NCBI GenBank assembly: GCA_030295235.1
Contig: AP026144.1
Span: forward strand, 62,001 to 126,000
DNA length: 64,000 nt
Origin: Fistulifera solaris
Taxonomy: Eukaryota; Bacillariophyta; Bacillariophyceae; Naviculales; Stauroneidaceae
Reading direction: 5' to 3'
Shown: piece by piece, positions 30,224 through 41,288 of the stretch
Numbering within the stretch: position 1 is the stretch's first letter
How the letters are laid out: each line of letters starts with the position of its first letter
Program-made: the position numbers and the translations under genes
The notes under the pieces: generated by a model
What the model saw: the letters and a program-made list of their open reading frames with translations, nothing else
Told to the model about the DNA's origin: nothing
The model's database searches: none

Positions 30224-31702
30224 CTAGACTTCAGGGGCCACGCGCTCCCAATTTTCTCTTTGAAATACTCTATCATCAAGTTTATCGCATTGTTGAGTAT
30301 AGTTTTGTCGCAAATATTGTAAAACTGTCCGATTGGGAAGGGAAAGAATTTCCGCTGATGTTGTTGAAGCTTCCATAACTTCATGTGATAGCGCAATCTC
30401 TTCTCCGTACACGGCTTCGGCCACGGAGTCTCGCACTTTGTAATGCAGTTCGCCATCTTCGATAGGCAGACCGGAAAAGAAACAGAACTTGACGTAGAGC
30501 TTCCACACACTCGCATCTCGTACTTGTACAGGCAACGTTTCAAATTGATCTCCATACATATGCGCCATTTGTTGCAGCAAGCACTTATCGGCAGGAGGTA
30601 ATATCTGTAGCAGCATACCACGATCCAAATTCCAGTTTGGATCTAAATCACCGTCAACACTCATGGACAAGTCATCCAAACTACTCATTCGACTGGCGCG
30701 ACTTCCCCCATAACTTTTGCTCGTTACACTCCTGCTCGTTACACTCTCCGTGCCTTTGCGTGATCCATTACTGCCGCTCAATAGCCACGAACGACGACTG
30801 CTACTCGATGGTTTAGCGCACTGGCGTGCCTTCTCAGGATCCGGTAAGTTCAATGCCGAAGGTAAACAAAAAACCACCAACGTTCGCAGACCTTGTTCCA
30901 CCGAACCAGCGTAGAAGGGAGTTCCGTCCATGATGAGTTTACCCGTAAAGTAACAGCGACGATTGCCGCCTCGACCTGTTTGTTGATGATGTTTCCCCAC
31001 CGCGTAATACGCCATGCGGCGCTGTGGCTTGGAGGGCGGTTCGTTCTTTTGTGTAGGTAGAGTCGCCGTATAACAAGAACGCATCGTGAGTTCACTAATG
31101 TTCCGCTCCATTGGGAGTGTCTGATCTTGACGGACGTGCAGAGTTTCGAGTGGAACCCGCTGTCGCTTTTCGGCCTTGGGATCCTCTTGTGGAGTCCCCT
31201 CCATCGCAGCATGCGTCGGACGAACCGAATCGCAGTTGGATACTTTCGCATTCATGGAGAGGCTGTTCAAGGAAGCCTCAGCGGTCGGTTGTTTGGATAA
31301 CGCACTGTCGTTTGGCTTGAGATCGGTGCGATGAAAAACTTCGTCTTTCGAACTAACGGCGACGACAGGAGGCTCGTTCGGAACTTCCCACAAATGACAA
31401 GGTGATATTGTACACGCATTATTCACCATATCATTCCATCGTTGCTGGAACTGTTCAGTCGACCACATAGATTGCTTCCAGAAGGAGGAAGACGGAGAAG
31501 ATTCTTCCGAGCCAGCCTGATTCGGGTTTGTGTCACCAGATCCTTGCGAAAACTCATTTTGTGCTTGCCGTATCTCGTCTTCCATTTTACGATCAGTGCT
31601 TGTTTTTATTTTGTTATCATTAAGAACGGCGGAAGCTGATACATCCTGCGGATTCACAATAGGATTGGCTATTGTTTGCATGCTCAGAGTGTTGCTTTGC
31701 AA
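30224..31702 (-). CDS. Second protein with C-x-F-[ST]-G modules, paralogue of the 25849-28422 product
   Basis: This 492-residue intronless protein has a disordered N-terminal half followed by two modules. The first core is CYFTGKLIMDGTPFY at about 249 and the second is CFFSGLPIEDGELHY at about 404. The second is preceded by a helix-rich block with Leu-Pro-Val and Trp. It is followed by a stretch in which an IALSHEVMEA helix corresponds to LAFLSPSLTAEEL of the other protein. Between the modules lies a Ser/Arg-rich, possibly phosphorylated loop. It lacks the myristoylation start of its paralogue. The two genes face each other with one small gene between. No known domain fits. The C-F-[ST]-G-x-x-I-x-D-G core with a trailing aromatic looks like the defining signature of a family. 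Confidence 0.72.
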   Translation of the reverse strand: MQSNTLSMQTIANPIVNPQDVSASAVLNDNKIKTSTDRKMEDEIRQAQNEFSQGSGDTNPNQAGSEESSPSSSFWKQSMWSTEQFQQRWNDMVNNACTISPCHLWEVPNEPPVVAVSSKDEVFHRTDLKPNDSALSKQPTAEASLNSLSMNAKVSNCDSVRPTHAAMEGTPQEDPKAEKRQRVPLETLHVRQDQTLPMERNISELTMRSCYTATLPTQKNEPPSKPQRRMAYYAVGKHHQQTGRGGNRRCYFTGKLIMDGTPFYAGSVEQGLRTLVVFCLPSALNLPDPEKARQCAKPSSSSRRSWLLSGSNGSRKGTESVTSRSVTSKSYGGSRASRMSSLDDLSMSVDGDLDPNWNLDRGMLLQILPPADKCLLQQMAHMYGDQFETLPVQVRDASVWKLYVKFCFFSGLPIEDGELHYKVRDSVAEAVYGEEIALSHEVMEASTTSAEILSLPNRTVLQYLRQNYTQQCDKLDDRVFQRENWERVAPEV

Positions 31703-32214
31703 TAAACGACTTATGCTTTTATTCGTCAGATGCTTTCTTTACGCGCTCGTCTTTCTGTTTTGAAGGGAATTGCGTAAGTTCGTTAATAGAGAAAGGGTTT
31801 GAGAAGTATTGTTTTAAGGTTGCCACAACTCTAGGGTCTCGTTGCAAGTAAGAGGATACGAAAAGGAATTATGCAACTTGCGTGTTTTTGTGCGTGCGAT
31901 GAGGATTATTATTTTATGGAAGAGAAGTTGCTGGGTCAAATAATTGAAGGGAGGATGCGCGATGCGCACGGCAACGCCAGCAAAATCCTCTTCTCTAACT
32001 AAATCTCCGTTGTCATTAGTATATAACTGAATGTTCATGGAAAACGGAAAAGAAGTGCACAGGTTTGGTAATGCAGAATATCCGGACGAGGTTCTTGCCC
32101 CTACATATTTGTATTAGGTGGGTCTTGGAGGCTATGAAAGACTCGGAAAACCGTTGGAGACGTTAAAATTAAATCTAGAGGGTGACGCACCAACAGCAAA
32201 AAAATAGTTAGGTG
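31703..32214. other. Intergenic spacer, no gene seen
   Basis: This spacer of about 510 bp lies between two minus-strand genes and should hold the promoter of the module protein at 31702. I see no repeat or RNA here. Confidence 0.45.
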
Positions 32215-33090
32215 TTATTTCAGATCAAAGCAATCATGGAACAAATATATATAGTTTAGATCATAGTCCTCGACGAAAAAAAAATCATTTTGTGCCGGTT
32301 GCGAAGGTGACAGAAAAGTAGCAAGTTCTTCATCATCCAGATAACGCCATTTCCCTGAAGGCAATCCTCCCAATACACATGTTCCAATCCGCACGCGCTT
32401 CAGCGCTTCTACGTGCCATCCTACTGCGGCGCACATGCGTCGAAGATGGTGATGTTTACCGGCGTGCAAAACAAAATGGATTTGGTGCTCATTCAAGACC
32501 TCGACACTCACAACTTCCAGAAAGTCTCCACGATCTTGTATTCCTTGACGCAACGAATGAAGGCGCTCTTGTGTTTGATCAAAATGCAGCACGTCAGACG
32601 ATGGATCTCGTACGCGGACTAAATATTCCTTTTCGACTCGACTGTTTGGTCCAATCACGGCTTTCGCCAGCGCACCTTGCTGTGTAAATAATAGCAAACC
32701 ACTCGAATTCAAATCGAGTCGACCTGCTACCGCCAAATTGGATAAATTCCTTGGAGCTTTTCTCTGTTGTGGCTGCTGTGGTTTTGATTTCATATATTTC
32801 CATTCATTTTCGTTTGTCAACAGTTGGATACTCGGCTTGGTCGAAGGATTCGGTTGCGACGACACGTATCCGACTGGTTTGTGCAAAACAAGAGAAACTT
32901 TCTGCTGTATATCACGCCACGCGGCAGGCAAAAATTCCCATTTCGTGTCAGAAGGAACTTGGAGACCAGGATGCAAAGCTTGTGTGGGTGCGTCGACAAA
33001 ACGGATCCATCCGTTTTGTATATATTGATCCGCTTGTCGCCGTGAACACAGACCGCTTGCAGCAATAAGTTTGTTAACGCGAATTGACAT
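32215..33090 (-). CDS. rRNA pseudouridine synthase, RsuA/RluB/RluF family
   Basis: The 291-residue protein has an N-terminal S4 RNA-binding domain (VNKLIAASGLCSRRQADQYI at about 4-24) and then the synthase domain. The catalytic block is GRLDLNSSGLLLFT with Asp at about 124. It is followed by KEYLVRV, the HHHLRRMCAAVGWHVEALKR block and LPSGKWRYLDDEEL. This is the full order of the family, which isomerises uridine in ribosomal RNA. The bacterial-type sequence points to an organelle ribosome as target. No clear presequence is seen at the chosen start, since the S4 domain begins at residue 3. Import may depend on an upstream exon that I cannot define. Which rRNA position it modifies cannot be told. 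Confidence 0.92.
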   Translation of the reverse strand: MSIRVNKLIAASGLCSRRQADQYIQNGWIRFVDAPTQALHPGLQVPSDTKWEFLPAAWRDIQQKVSLVLHKPVGYVSSQPNPSTKPSIQLLTNENEWKYMKSKPQQPQQRKAPRNLSNLAVAGRLDLNSSGLLLFTQQGALAKAVIGPNSRVEKEYLVRVRDPSSDVLHFDQTQERLHSLRQGIQDRGDFLEVVSVEVLNEHQIHFVLHAGKHHHLRRMCAAVGWHVEALKRVRIGTCVLGGLPSGKWRYLDDEELATFLSPSQPAQNDFFFVEDYDLNYIYLFHDCFDLK

Positions 33091-34804
33091 GATTTCTTTT
33101 GAATGGGTTCAACACAGGCCGGAAACTGTATTACAAAATACAGAAGTTACGCAATCGAGTCACGTTGCCACGGTTAGTGCAAACAAGCCCGGTTTCCCCT
33201 TTCTGTGCGACTTACAAAGTCACTTTTAAAACAAGATAGCAATAAGCAAACAATAGAACGTCACAGAAGCGATAAGCGATTGATATCTGATTTATACAAG
33301 GCACTTTGACTGAAGTCGAGCATCTTCTTGGTGCTTGAGTTCGTTTAAATATTCTCTACTCCGTATATCTTATCTTTCTGCGTCTCCAGAACATCTGGCT
33401 ACGCATTTCGGATAATATCAGATTATCTGTGTGCTCTGATAGTGATACGAATACGATAAGGTTACGGGGTACGGTACTACCCAAAACGTCGCTTGATGCT
33501 TGATGGCGGATGGCCCATGGCTCATGACTGAAATGCAGTCGTGTGGAAAAGGTCGTCTACACTTTGGTACTATAGTCGACACGAAGGCCACTGATCGGCC
33601 AAGACTTTTTGACCAAGTTTCCGACAAAATGAATTGAGATGTGTATGAAATGACAAGTCCATGTTGGTCGCATTGTTGCAGGATCAAATTACCACATTAT
33701 TTAGAATTGAGGTAGTAATAGCAAGGTTGCTCCAATGTTGATGATACGGGTCCTGACATAATCGAACGTTTCTGCGCTTACCAATACTTTTATCCTACTC
33801 AACACTTCTTTTCCTTCGAGTAGTTTCATTTGTAGCCCATACGTAGAACAGGCCACGGGCTTTCTGCTCTATTTGATTGCAAGTCCCCTATTTTCACTAC
33901 AATGTTTCTAGTCGTTTTCACGAGCCGCTCCACTTGACTTGATACAAGCAAGTTTCCCTTGGCGTTAGGGCTTTACTTACGAGGATAATGATATCTGAGA
34001 AAGATAAGAATGCAATAGATGCTAAAGCTCGTAAGGTCGTAAAAACGTCTTAGAGTAATTGTGCGTTAAAGGCTAGCAGCAAGGTGTTGAAGAGGAAACC
34101 CCGAAGGGAAGAAAACCTCTCGGACGTGGTGAGGGAATATGCCGTACCATGACAGACATACCCGAATAGACCGCATATTTTACTTGCAAGAACATTGATC
34201 ATTGATACGATCTCTACAAAGTAGAGAGACAACGTTCTCCGATCTACGGAGTACTACGTAGTTAGGAAGTGAATCCTCGCACCGGTACCATAGTTGCGTG
34301 TCCCCGCTAGGAAGGTTCCGTAGAAAAGACTCCTCGCCGAAAACAAGACTGGACGACGACGAGACGGAGAGGATCCTTACGAAATTTTTCGAAACTTTCG
34401 TGGATGGCTGGAGAGACTGGTACTCGATAGTACTTTTAGACAGAGCGTCGTCGTCATCGGGGAGGTGCGAACGGGGAAATTCTCGCCTCGCGCCGCGAAA
34501 AAAATGCGAACAACGGATGGAAACGAAAAAGGACACGACCGGTACATGTTATGCCATAGCCAATTAAATCGGTACTGCTTTCCTAGATAAAGATACACAC
34601 ACAAAAGCAGTCTTGCGTTTTTGACCGTGAAGTCTGAAATTTCTCCTCCCCAAACCTCCCAAACGTTTGCTAACGCGCAGCTGTGAAGAAAACGAAAGCA
34701 CATCATTATTTGTTATCGTCAAGAAGCGACGCGCGGAAGAGGAAATATCAAAAGAACGTTACCTGGTATTTGTTTGGAGTATCGGACTGCCACAACAAAG
34801 AATC
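33091..34804. other. Long intergenic region with dispersed palindromes
   Basis: About 1.7 kb without a supported gene. It contains TACTCCGTA at 33357-33365 and TACGGAGTA at 34245-34253. TACCTGGTA lies at 34760-34768, only 37 bp before the start codon of the TULIP-PqiA gene. Short frames occur on both strands between 34300 and 34700, but none shows protein features. The last few hundred bases should hold the promoter of the gene at 34805. Confidence 0.45.
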
Positions 34805-37800
34805 ATGTGTTGTACACGTCAAACCGTCGTTTCCTTGTGGCTATTTGTTGTGGCTCTGTGTTCCGTTCCGTCGCAAGCCGAATGGCGATGGTCATCGTCG
34901 TCGTCGTCGTCGTTTTCCGACGAATCATCTTCTTTCATGAATGTCATGCAACGATATCTCGAAATCGGAGACTTTCAAAGCATCAATGAGGCACTTTCTG
35001 GTGTTCAATTGGTCGTTCCGGATCCAGAACCCATCACAACAAGTATTCTGTTTACATTGACGGTCGAAGTCACGAACCTGGTTTGCGAACAAATTAACAT
35101 TGGTGACTTGCAATCCAATTATAATGCAACAAACACCGAAATGAACTTTGAAATCGAATTATATCCGTTCGCTATGACATGTACGGGTAACTACGCTTAT
35201 AGTTACGGCGCATTCGTGGCCAATTCAGGAACTCTTACGGCGACCATTTCCGACAGTCGCATTCAGTTGGGTTTGGGCTTTACGTCGCCCGACTTTGCGA
35301 CGACGCCTCCGAATGCGACGCAAGTTGCGCAATGTGCGGCAAATTTACAAATTGAGCAAATGTCCTTTTCGGGAAATTTAGATAATACGATTGCGAATTT
35401 GTTTCGTGAGGGAGTGGAAGATTTGGTCAGCAATGGGGCGCAAACGGGTAAGCAAAGTCTACAACAGACCAGTGCTGGTAGATTATTTTGCAAAATAGAT
35501 ACTCACACTTTCCTTCTACTCGACACTTCCTCCATATATCAGCATTATGCGAAGACGCATCGACGGCTTTTTCGTTCCTCGATGACATGATTATTAAACT
35601 AAACGATGTGATTGGTAATCTTACGGAACCGATTACTGAAGAGCAATTGGATCCTTTACGCAACGAACGTAACTTGGATGTTCCAGCCGATCGTCGTACG
35701 GCGCTCATTCAGTTGAAAGAGGGGGGCGGGACTATTAGCAAAACGGTGCAGTCATTGTTGGATGAAGCCGATCAGATGTTGGGAGAAATGGTGACAGACC
35801 CCAACAACCCCGGCACTCAAGATCTGGCGGTCAATGTTTGGTTGCGAGACTATTTACTCGATTCGAATGGAAGGTTCACTTTTAATCTGGCCGAATTGGG
35901 AATTTCGAGTACCATGTTTAAAACGCACAACAAGATCTTTGCCGTCGATATCGAACTCAACTCGTTCAGGATTAAAGGTCTAGATACCTTGAAAGTGTTC
36001 AATCCCCTTGATCGGATTGGAAATCATACCATTCAAAACGAATTGGCGTGGGAGAAGCTTTCACTGGAAATTGAGCTGGTAGCCGACTTTCAGACATCGA
36101 CTCTTCCGGATACTCTTTTACTGTCGACCAAGCCGGTGCAAGGACGAGAGACTGTGACCCTCTCGATGGACCTGCAGGATGTGCAGGTGAGCCTGGCGGC
36201 GTTATTGGCGTTGCTGGAAGAAGAAGTCGGCAACACAGAAATCGGATCCTTGTTGCGACTGAACTATATATTGCCATGTATGGCGAACAGCGTGGCAGAG
36301 CTCGCTATTTCTGGTCTCGGTGTATCCTTAGGTAGCTTGAGTGATCCGGTCTTTTCAGGTATCGGTTCTCCCGGTGTCTCCCGCCTCGTATCTTCTGTCA
36401 TTCAGGCGACATTCGCCATGTATAAGCCATTGATGATCAAATCGATCCCTGGAGCGTTCCAAGGACCCATCCGACGAATGATCAATAAAAATTACATTGA
36501 AAAGAATCTTGCAGATCCTTCCTGCTCTAACATTGTTCAAGGCAATGAAGCTTCGCCGTATTTGGACTTTCGTGACCTTCTCCACACTCGTTCGGAAGCG
36601 ATTGAACTGGGAACGAGTGGGAGTACGCCTTACGGCAGTACCATTGCACTGGCTTGGAAGTTTATCCAAAACTGGCTTTTGACTCCCGCTGAAGGGTCAT
36701 CGGATATTCCTTTGAATACTCGTTTCATCGCTCCTTTTACAGAAAAGCAGTCGGGTGTTCCCGGAAGTATTGCTTACGAAAACGCATTGATTGATCAAAA
36801 GTTCGCGCTCCTGGATGCCGATGTACATTTCCGTGTATTTGATGTGTATGCCGAAGATTTGGATACAATAGGAGAGCCTCTTTCATTGTTAGACACCGTA
36901 CAAGGAGAAGCTCACATGATCAATAATGTCGCAACAGTTGGTGTGAACAAGCCGCTTCGGGCTGGTGCCAAAATCAACTTTCAAATGGATGGAAGCGGTA
37001 CGTGCTTACGTGAAGGATGATGGTGTATGATTGTCGAAGAGAGCGGTCGATTGTGGACTTACAGACATATATTCTATTTGTAACAGGTGTTTCCATCGAT
37101 GATCAAATGAGCGTCGAGATTGAAGCTGAGAGTCTAAGCTTAGTTCTTGATCTCATTTTGAATGTAATGACGGACGCTTTTGTCCAATTTCCTTTGAAGG
37201 GTACGTACCATGCCGTACTTCGCATGCGAATCACTTATCAACGTATACGAGTCTAATGTTTGTGCGTTTATCATTATAGATATTTCCAACGTAAACTGCT
37301 TAATGGCGCTTTTGCAGCCTCCAAGTCTCGACAGCCGGGGCGCACGACTTAAGGATGGACCGATGCCATATGTACTTCGCAATCTCACGACGAGCTTTGC
37401 TCAACTAAACCTAAATGTGACCTGTACAGACTGTAAAAGCGAAGCGATGCTCAAAGTTGCCGAACATTTTTCTTCTGCCGAAGGAACGCAAAGCGGAACT
37501 GACTTGGCGGAAGGTATTTTGGATCTGTTGACAGAGACGGTTGGTGCTGACTTTTTGGCGTTGCAATTAGACCGCCAGATTGCCAACGCTCGTTTCAAGT
37601 GTCCCCATCACCCGGACTACAATCCTGCTAGTGCCGAACGTGACTTTGACGACTTTGATGCCGTCAACAGAGAAGAATCGCTGGAATTTATCATCTCACT
37701 TGCCATTGCTGCTCTGGCTCTCATGATCGGCGTGGCAGTTTTCATGATTATTATCCGCATCTTTGCCCGTCGGCAGCACAAGAAATGGCTTGAAACAATT

Positions 37801-39601
37801 AGTGACTCTCAAGCTCTCTCTGTGTGGAAGCATCAACAAAAGGAAAAAGAAGTCAGAACAAAAATGAATGCGACTTCATCCGCTCTCTACAACTCGCAAG
37901 CAATTCCCCTTATTGCGAGAATACTTATCCCGCTTGTCATTGTTGGCTGCATCGGTCTCTTTTTGGCTGGTCATTTGAGCATTGCAGCTTCCGTCAGTCT
38001 CATTATATCGCTTGCAGAACAAGAATACCGCAATGACAGTTTCTTTGAGTTTAGCATAGCTACTGGAACTATTAATTTATGGAAGGCGGGCGGATACGAG
38101 TTAGCAATCTTGATCATTCTTTTCTCCGGAGTGTGGCCGTATTTGGAAACAAACGATGAGTCTCATCTTGTGGTTTGTTCCACCATCGGTTGTGTCGGTT
38201 GAAAAACGCGGAAGAACCTTTCTGTGGCTTGACTTCTTGGCCAAATGGAGTATGGTCGACATTTTCACGTTGATGGTCTCTTTGGTGGCCTTCCGTACGA
38301 CAGTTCAAAGGTACGTGATGGTCTTGACTCCTGCGATATATTACCACACTGTTCAACTAACTCCTTTTCCTTCTCTCAGCCCTAATGGTGGAATCCTTCC
38401 TGACGACTTGTACAACATTGAAATTATGGTCATTCCGAAGCTAGGATTGTTTGCGAACTTTATTGCTCAAATCGTTTCACAAGTCAGCTCTCACTACATT
38501 ATTCACTACCATGTAAAGGCAGTTGACGAGTCGAGGAAACGTCTGAGACAACCGACCGCTCGTATGGACGGAGAAGAAACTGGAAATGAATCTTTGATCT
38601 CGATAGCGAATTCCCGGGAACCTGTTTCTCTGTCAACAACAGCTTATCGTCGTCCTCATAGAGGTGATAACAAGGCTCTCGTGGCTAGACTCTTTGTATC
38701 CCCACTCTTGTTGCTTTCGGGAGCTGTCGTTGTTGCTTTTGTGGTGGCTGGATGTGTTCTACCATCTTTTTCGGCGGAAGTGATGGGCTTCTTTGGTATA
38801 GCTGTAGAGTTGGGCAAAGGTTCTGACACAGAAGCGGTGACCGACTACTCGCTATTCAAGATGATTGAAATTCTGTTTAAGCAGGCGAGTTACAGTGGCG
38901 ACGTGGGTGACTACATCGGTTTGGGCGCGCTCAGTGCCCTTTTAATTGCAAGTGTTTGTATCATTCCGGTATTACAGACCGCCATTCTCCTTTACAGCTG
39001 GCTTGCATCAATGAATCAAGCAAGAAGAAAACGCCTTGTATTCTTCAACGACATTTTGCAAGCGTGGCAATACACTGAAGTGTATGCGTTGTCCGTCGTT
39101 GTTGGAAGCTGGTAAGTGCTGCAGATCGAGCTTAACATGGGCTAGACGTTGGGCTGTTTACTAACTTTTCTCTGTAGGCAACTAGGAAACATCAGTTACT
39201 ACATGGTTAATATCTACTGTGATCAGCTTAATGAGCTGAAAAGCCTCTTTTCGCAGCTTGTTTACTTCGGAGTTATCGAACCAGACGACGCTCAATGTTT
39301 CCTTGTCGAAGCTCAGGCCCAAACGGGATTCTTTTTCATCGCTGCAGGTTCCATTCTTCTCGCTCTCATGAACACTTTCATCAGCAAGGCGGCCAATCAC
39401 TACTTGCGCGACAATATTGAAAAACCTTCTCTGTCGGGTATTGAACCGAAGACTCAGGTCGATCCAGATGAGTTAAAAGAGGAGATCGACCCTATCCCCA
39501 TCTTGTTTACAGATGAGTTCCGCTTTTGCCTGAGACGTACGTTAGGGGAGCTACAAAGCGCCGAGACGGGTCAGTCAGAAATGAGTTATCCTGACGATTA
39601 A
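34805..39601 (+). CDS. TULIP/BPI-like secreted domains fused to a PqiA/LetA-like membrane region, six exons
   Basis: The exons are 34805-35447, 35543-36997, 37087-37200, 37280-38310, 38380-39111 and 39178-39601. The introns are 66-95 bp and all are GT-AG. A signal peptide (residues 1-24) precedes a BPI/LBP-like lipid-binding fold at about 30-260. It shows VVPDPEP, a GNYAYSYG strand, SG-rich strands, a late Cys pair and the closing helix after ALCEDAST. A second similar unit spans about 340-560. After a Cys-rich linker come a membrane span at about 872-899 and a multi-span region. That region has SGVWPYLKQ at about 1018 and LDFLAKWSMVDIFTLMVSLV at about 1056, the marks of PqiA/LetA proteins. 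One extra G at 38145-38146 breaks the frame. Without it the product is exactly 1465 residues. PqiA/LetA move lipids across the envelope with MCE partners, so lipid transfer is the best guess. The fold assignment of the N-terminal half is inferred from pattern. Confidence 0.78.
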
Positions 39602-39810
39602 AAGTTGCGGATTTTTCTGGTTCCAATTTATATGGATTAATATGATTATTATGTTAATTTACAACAGTTGATTTTTCAATTTTAGCTTTCTAGAGGGAGA
39701 CCTTGCTGGTCCGTCCCGGATGTCCGTTCTCCTCGCTCATTATTTTTGATACTCGGGACTCAAGACTCGGGACAGTTGCATAAGCGACGATAAAAAAACG
39801 AAGTACCCGG

Positions 39811-39819
39811 TACCTGGTA
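39811..39819. promoter_or_regulatory. TACCTGGTA motif in a GGTACCTGGTAC context
   Basis: This is one of at least twelve copies of the 9-mer in the window, all outside coding sequence. It lies 116 bp before the start of the small gene at 39935, in a GTACCCGGTACCTGGTAC palindromic cluster. Confidence 0.35.
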
Positions 39820-39934
39820 CAGCAATGAAAACGACGCAAAAAACCCTCATCGAGACGATGAGGAACTGAGAAGGAGGACGACGATTGAAGGCATCTGCAA
39901 TCTCATCACAAAACGCAAGCTGGTCGCCCTAACC

Positions 39935-40252
39935 ATGTCAAGGGCTATCGTTGCGACCTCGATTTCACTCTGCATAGCGGTAGGGGCTGCAGCATACGTT
40001 TCGTGCACAAAGAGACAAAAGCATTCTACAAAGGCGATGCGTTCTACCATTACGCCACCAAAATATGCATGGGATACTGCAGGACTAAAAGACGACAAAG
40101 CCACGCCCGCCAAAATTAAACTCTCCCCGAGAAAGCGTCTTTCATCAATAACGAAGAATGGCAACGATATCAACTTGGATTTTTTAGCTTCGATGACATT
40201 CGCAAACAGCGGTGCAATGCTCCGACAGCCATCTTGTTATTGCTGTCGATGA
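39935..40252 (+). CDS. Small hypothetical membrane-anchored protein
   Basis: This is a 105-codon frame. Residues 4-22 (AIVATSISLCIAVGAAAYV) form one hydrophobic span. The rest is basic and Ser/Thr-rich and ends in a Cys-rich tail (PSCYCCR). No family is recognised. The gene is supported only by the open frame, the neat N-terminal anchor and its position between larger genes. It converges with the minus-strand gene at 40533. Confidence 0.4.
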   Translation: MSRAIVATSISLCIAVGAAAYVSCTKRQKHSTKAMRSTITPPKYAWDTAGLKDDKATPAKIKLSPRKRLSSITKNGNDINLDFLASMTFANSGAMLRQPSCYCCR

Positions 40253-40532
40253 TGTCTAATGGCGAGCCGCTATGCTACTATGCAATCTACATCGGGATGT
40301 ATTTCAAATTGACAGGATGCTTATCATAAAAGAGTTATATACGTACATGAGCAACTTAATCAAGGCCCGATGCCAAGCATGATTGAGTTGTTGACAGCTA
40401 TTATGTCGCCAGATAAGAATGTGAGACGATTGAAGAAACATTGTTGTTTAAATCTTCTCTTCCGTCACATATACTCCTAATCAATCGGAAAAGAAAATGA
40501 AACATGCGGCTAATACGTACCTAGTTGGCGCT

Positions 40533-41288
40533 CTAGGCTGCTTCGGCAACCGTTTGAAAGCATGGCAATTCTCGGAAAAGCTCGTTTCCCCACAAAGAGG
40601 CGCTTACCGCCACGTATGAGCTGAATAGATCGTCGTCGTCGTCGTCTTCTTCTTCTAAATTTAATACAGTTGACGTGTCTTGCAAACATCGATACAACAA
40701 TAAAAGAAGACAACGACCGAATGTAATCCAGTCCGCTGAGGCATCCCTGTTCTCGTAGATAAGCCTTTCGCAAAGAAACGCTGAATATTCCCACAAATAG
40801 TGAGCAGCCAACACAGTATTTACCTTTTCTTCCTTAGCGCAACTAGCAGCAAAATGCGTGGTCCCGAGATTGTAGAAAATGATGGCAACAATAGCCTCCC
40901 AGGCTCCAGGCTCACTGAAGTCAATTGTTTCAGTAAAGTAGATCAAGTGCAATGCGTGAGATGTTTTCCGCTCCACGCGCGTGACATCAAAGTCGTCGTG
41001 GAACTGACCCCGGACGTGCCGGATCAGCTTGTCAGCAGAGACATCGATGATAGTAGTTGAAGGAGAATCGGGGCTGATCGGTACGATTGGTATAAGCCGC
41101 CGAAACTCGTGGGATTGGTTCGCCTTATTCAGCAGTGCGCTTGTATTCACAGGAGTCGTATCTTCGCAGAACACATTTACCGTCTTAATAAATACTTGAA
41201 TAGCATGGTCTAGCCAATTTCTTTTCGCCAGAGAGACTCCAAGATTATTCAGAGCAAGAACAGATTGAAGGCCTAAAATGGGGTTCAT
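40533..41288 (-). CDS. Helical-repeat (TPR-like) hypothetical protein, paralogue of 46113-46895
   Basis: This 251-residue protein starts with ALNNLGVSLAKRNWLDHAIQVF, a TPR-type helix pair. A variable middle follows, then a second helical part (AIIFYNLGTTHFAASC, an aromatic-rich stretch, LLLLLYRCLQDTSTVLNLEEE). An acidic run of Glu and Asp precedes a hydrophobic tail ending AEAA. The protein at 46113-46895 has the same order: ALNNIGLSL, a block near residue 147 with IILNNLASAFICAW, and CCIERTATVLGLQ. TPR proteins usually bind partners. What this one binds is unknown. The two copies flank the chitin synthase gene on the opposite strand. Confidence 0.65.
   Translation of the reverse strand: MNPILGLQSVLALNNLGVSLAKRNWLDHAIQVFIKTVNVFCEDTTPVNTSALLNKANQSHEFRRLIPIVPISPDSPSTTIIDVSADKLIRHVRGQFHDDFDVTRVERKTSHALHLIYFTETIDFSEPGAWEAIVAIIFYNLGTTHFAASCAKEEKVNTVLAAHYLWEYSAFLCERLIYENRDASADWITFGRCLLLLLYRCLQDTSTVLNLEEEDDDDDDLFSSYVAVSASLWGNELFRELPCFQTVAEAA

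Noticed and set aside
33091-34660. Short frames on both strands in the long spacer before the TULIP-PqiA gene
   Set aside because: None has a signal peptide, domain or splice support, and they overlap each other on opposite strands.
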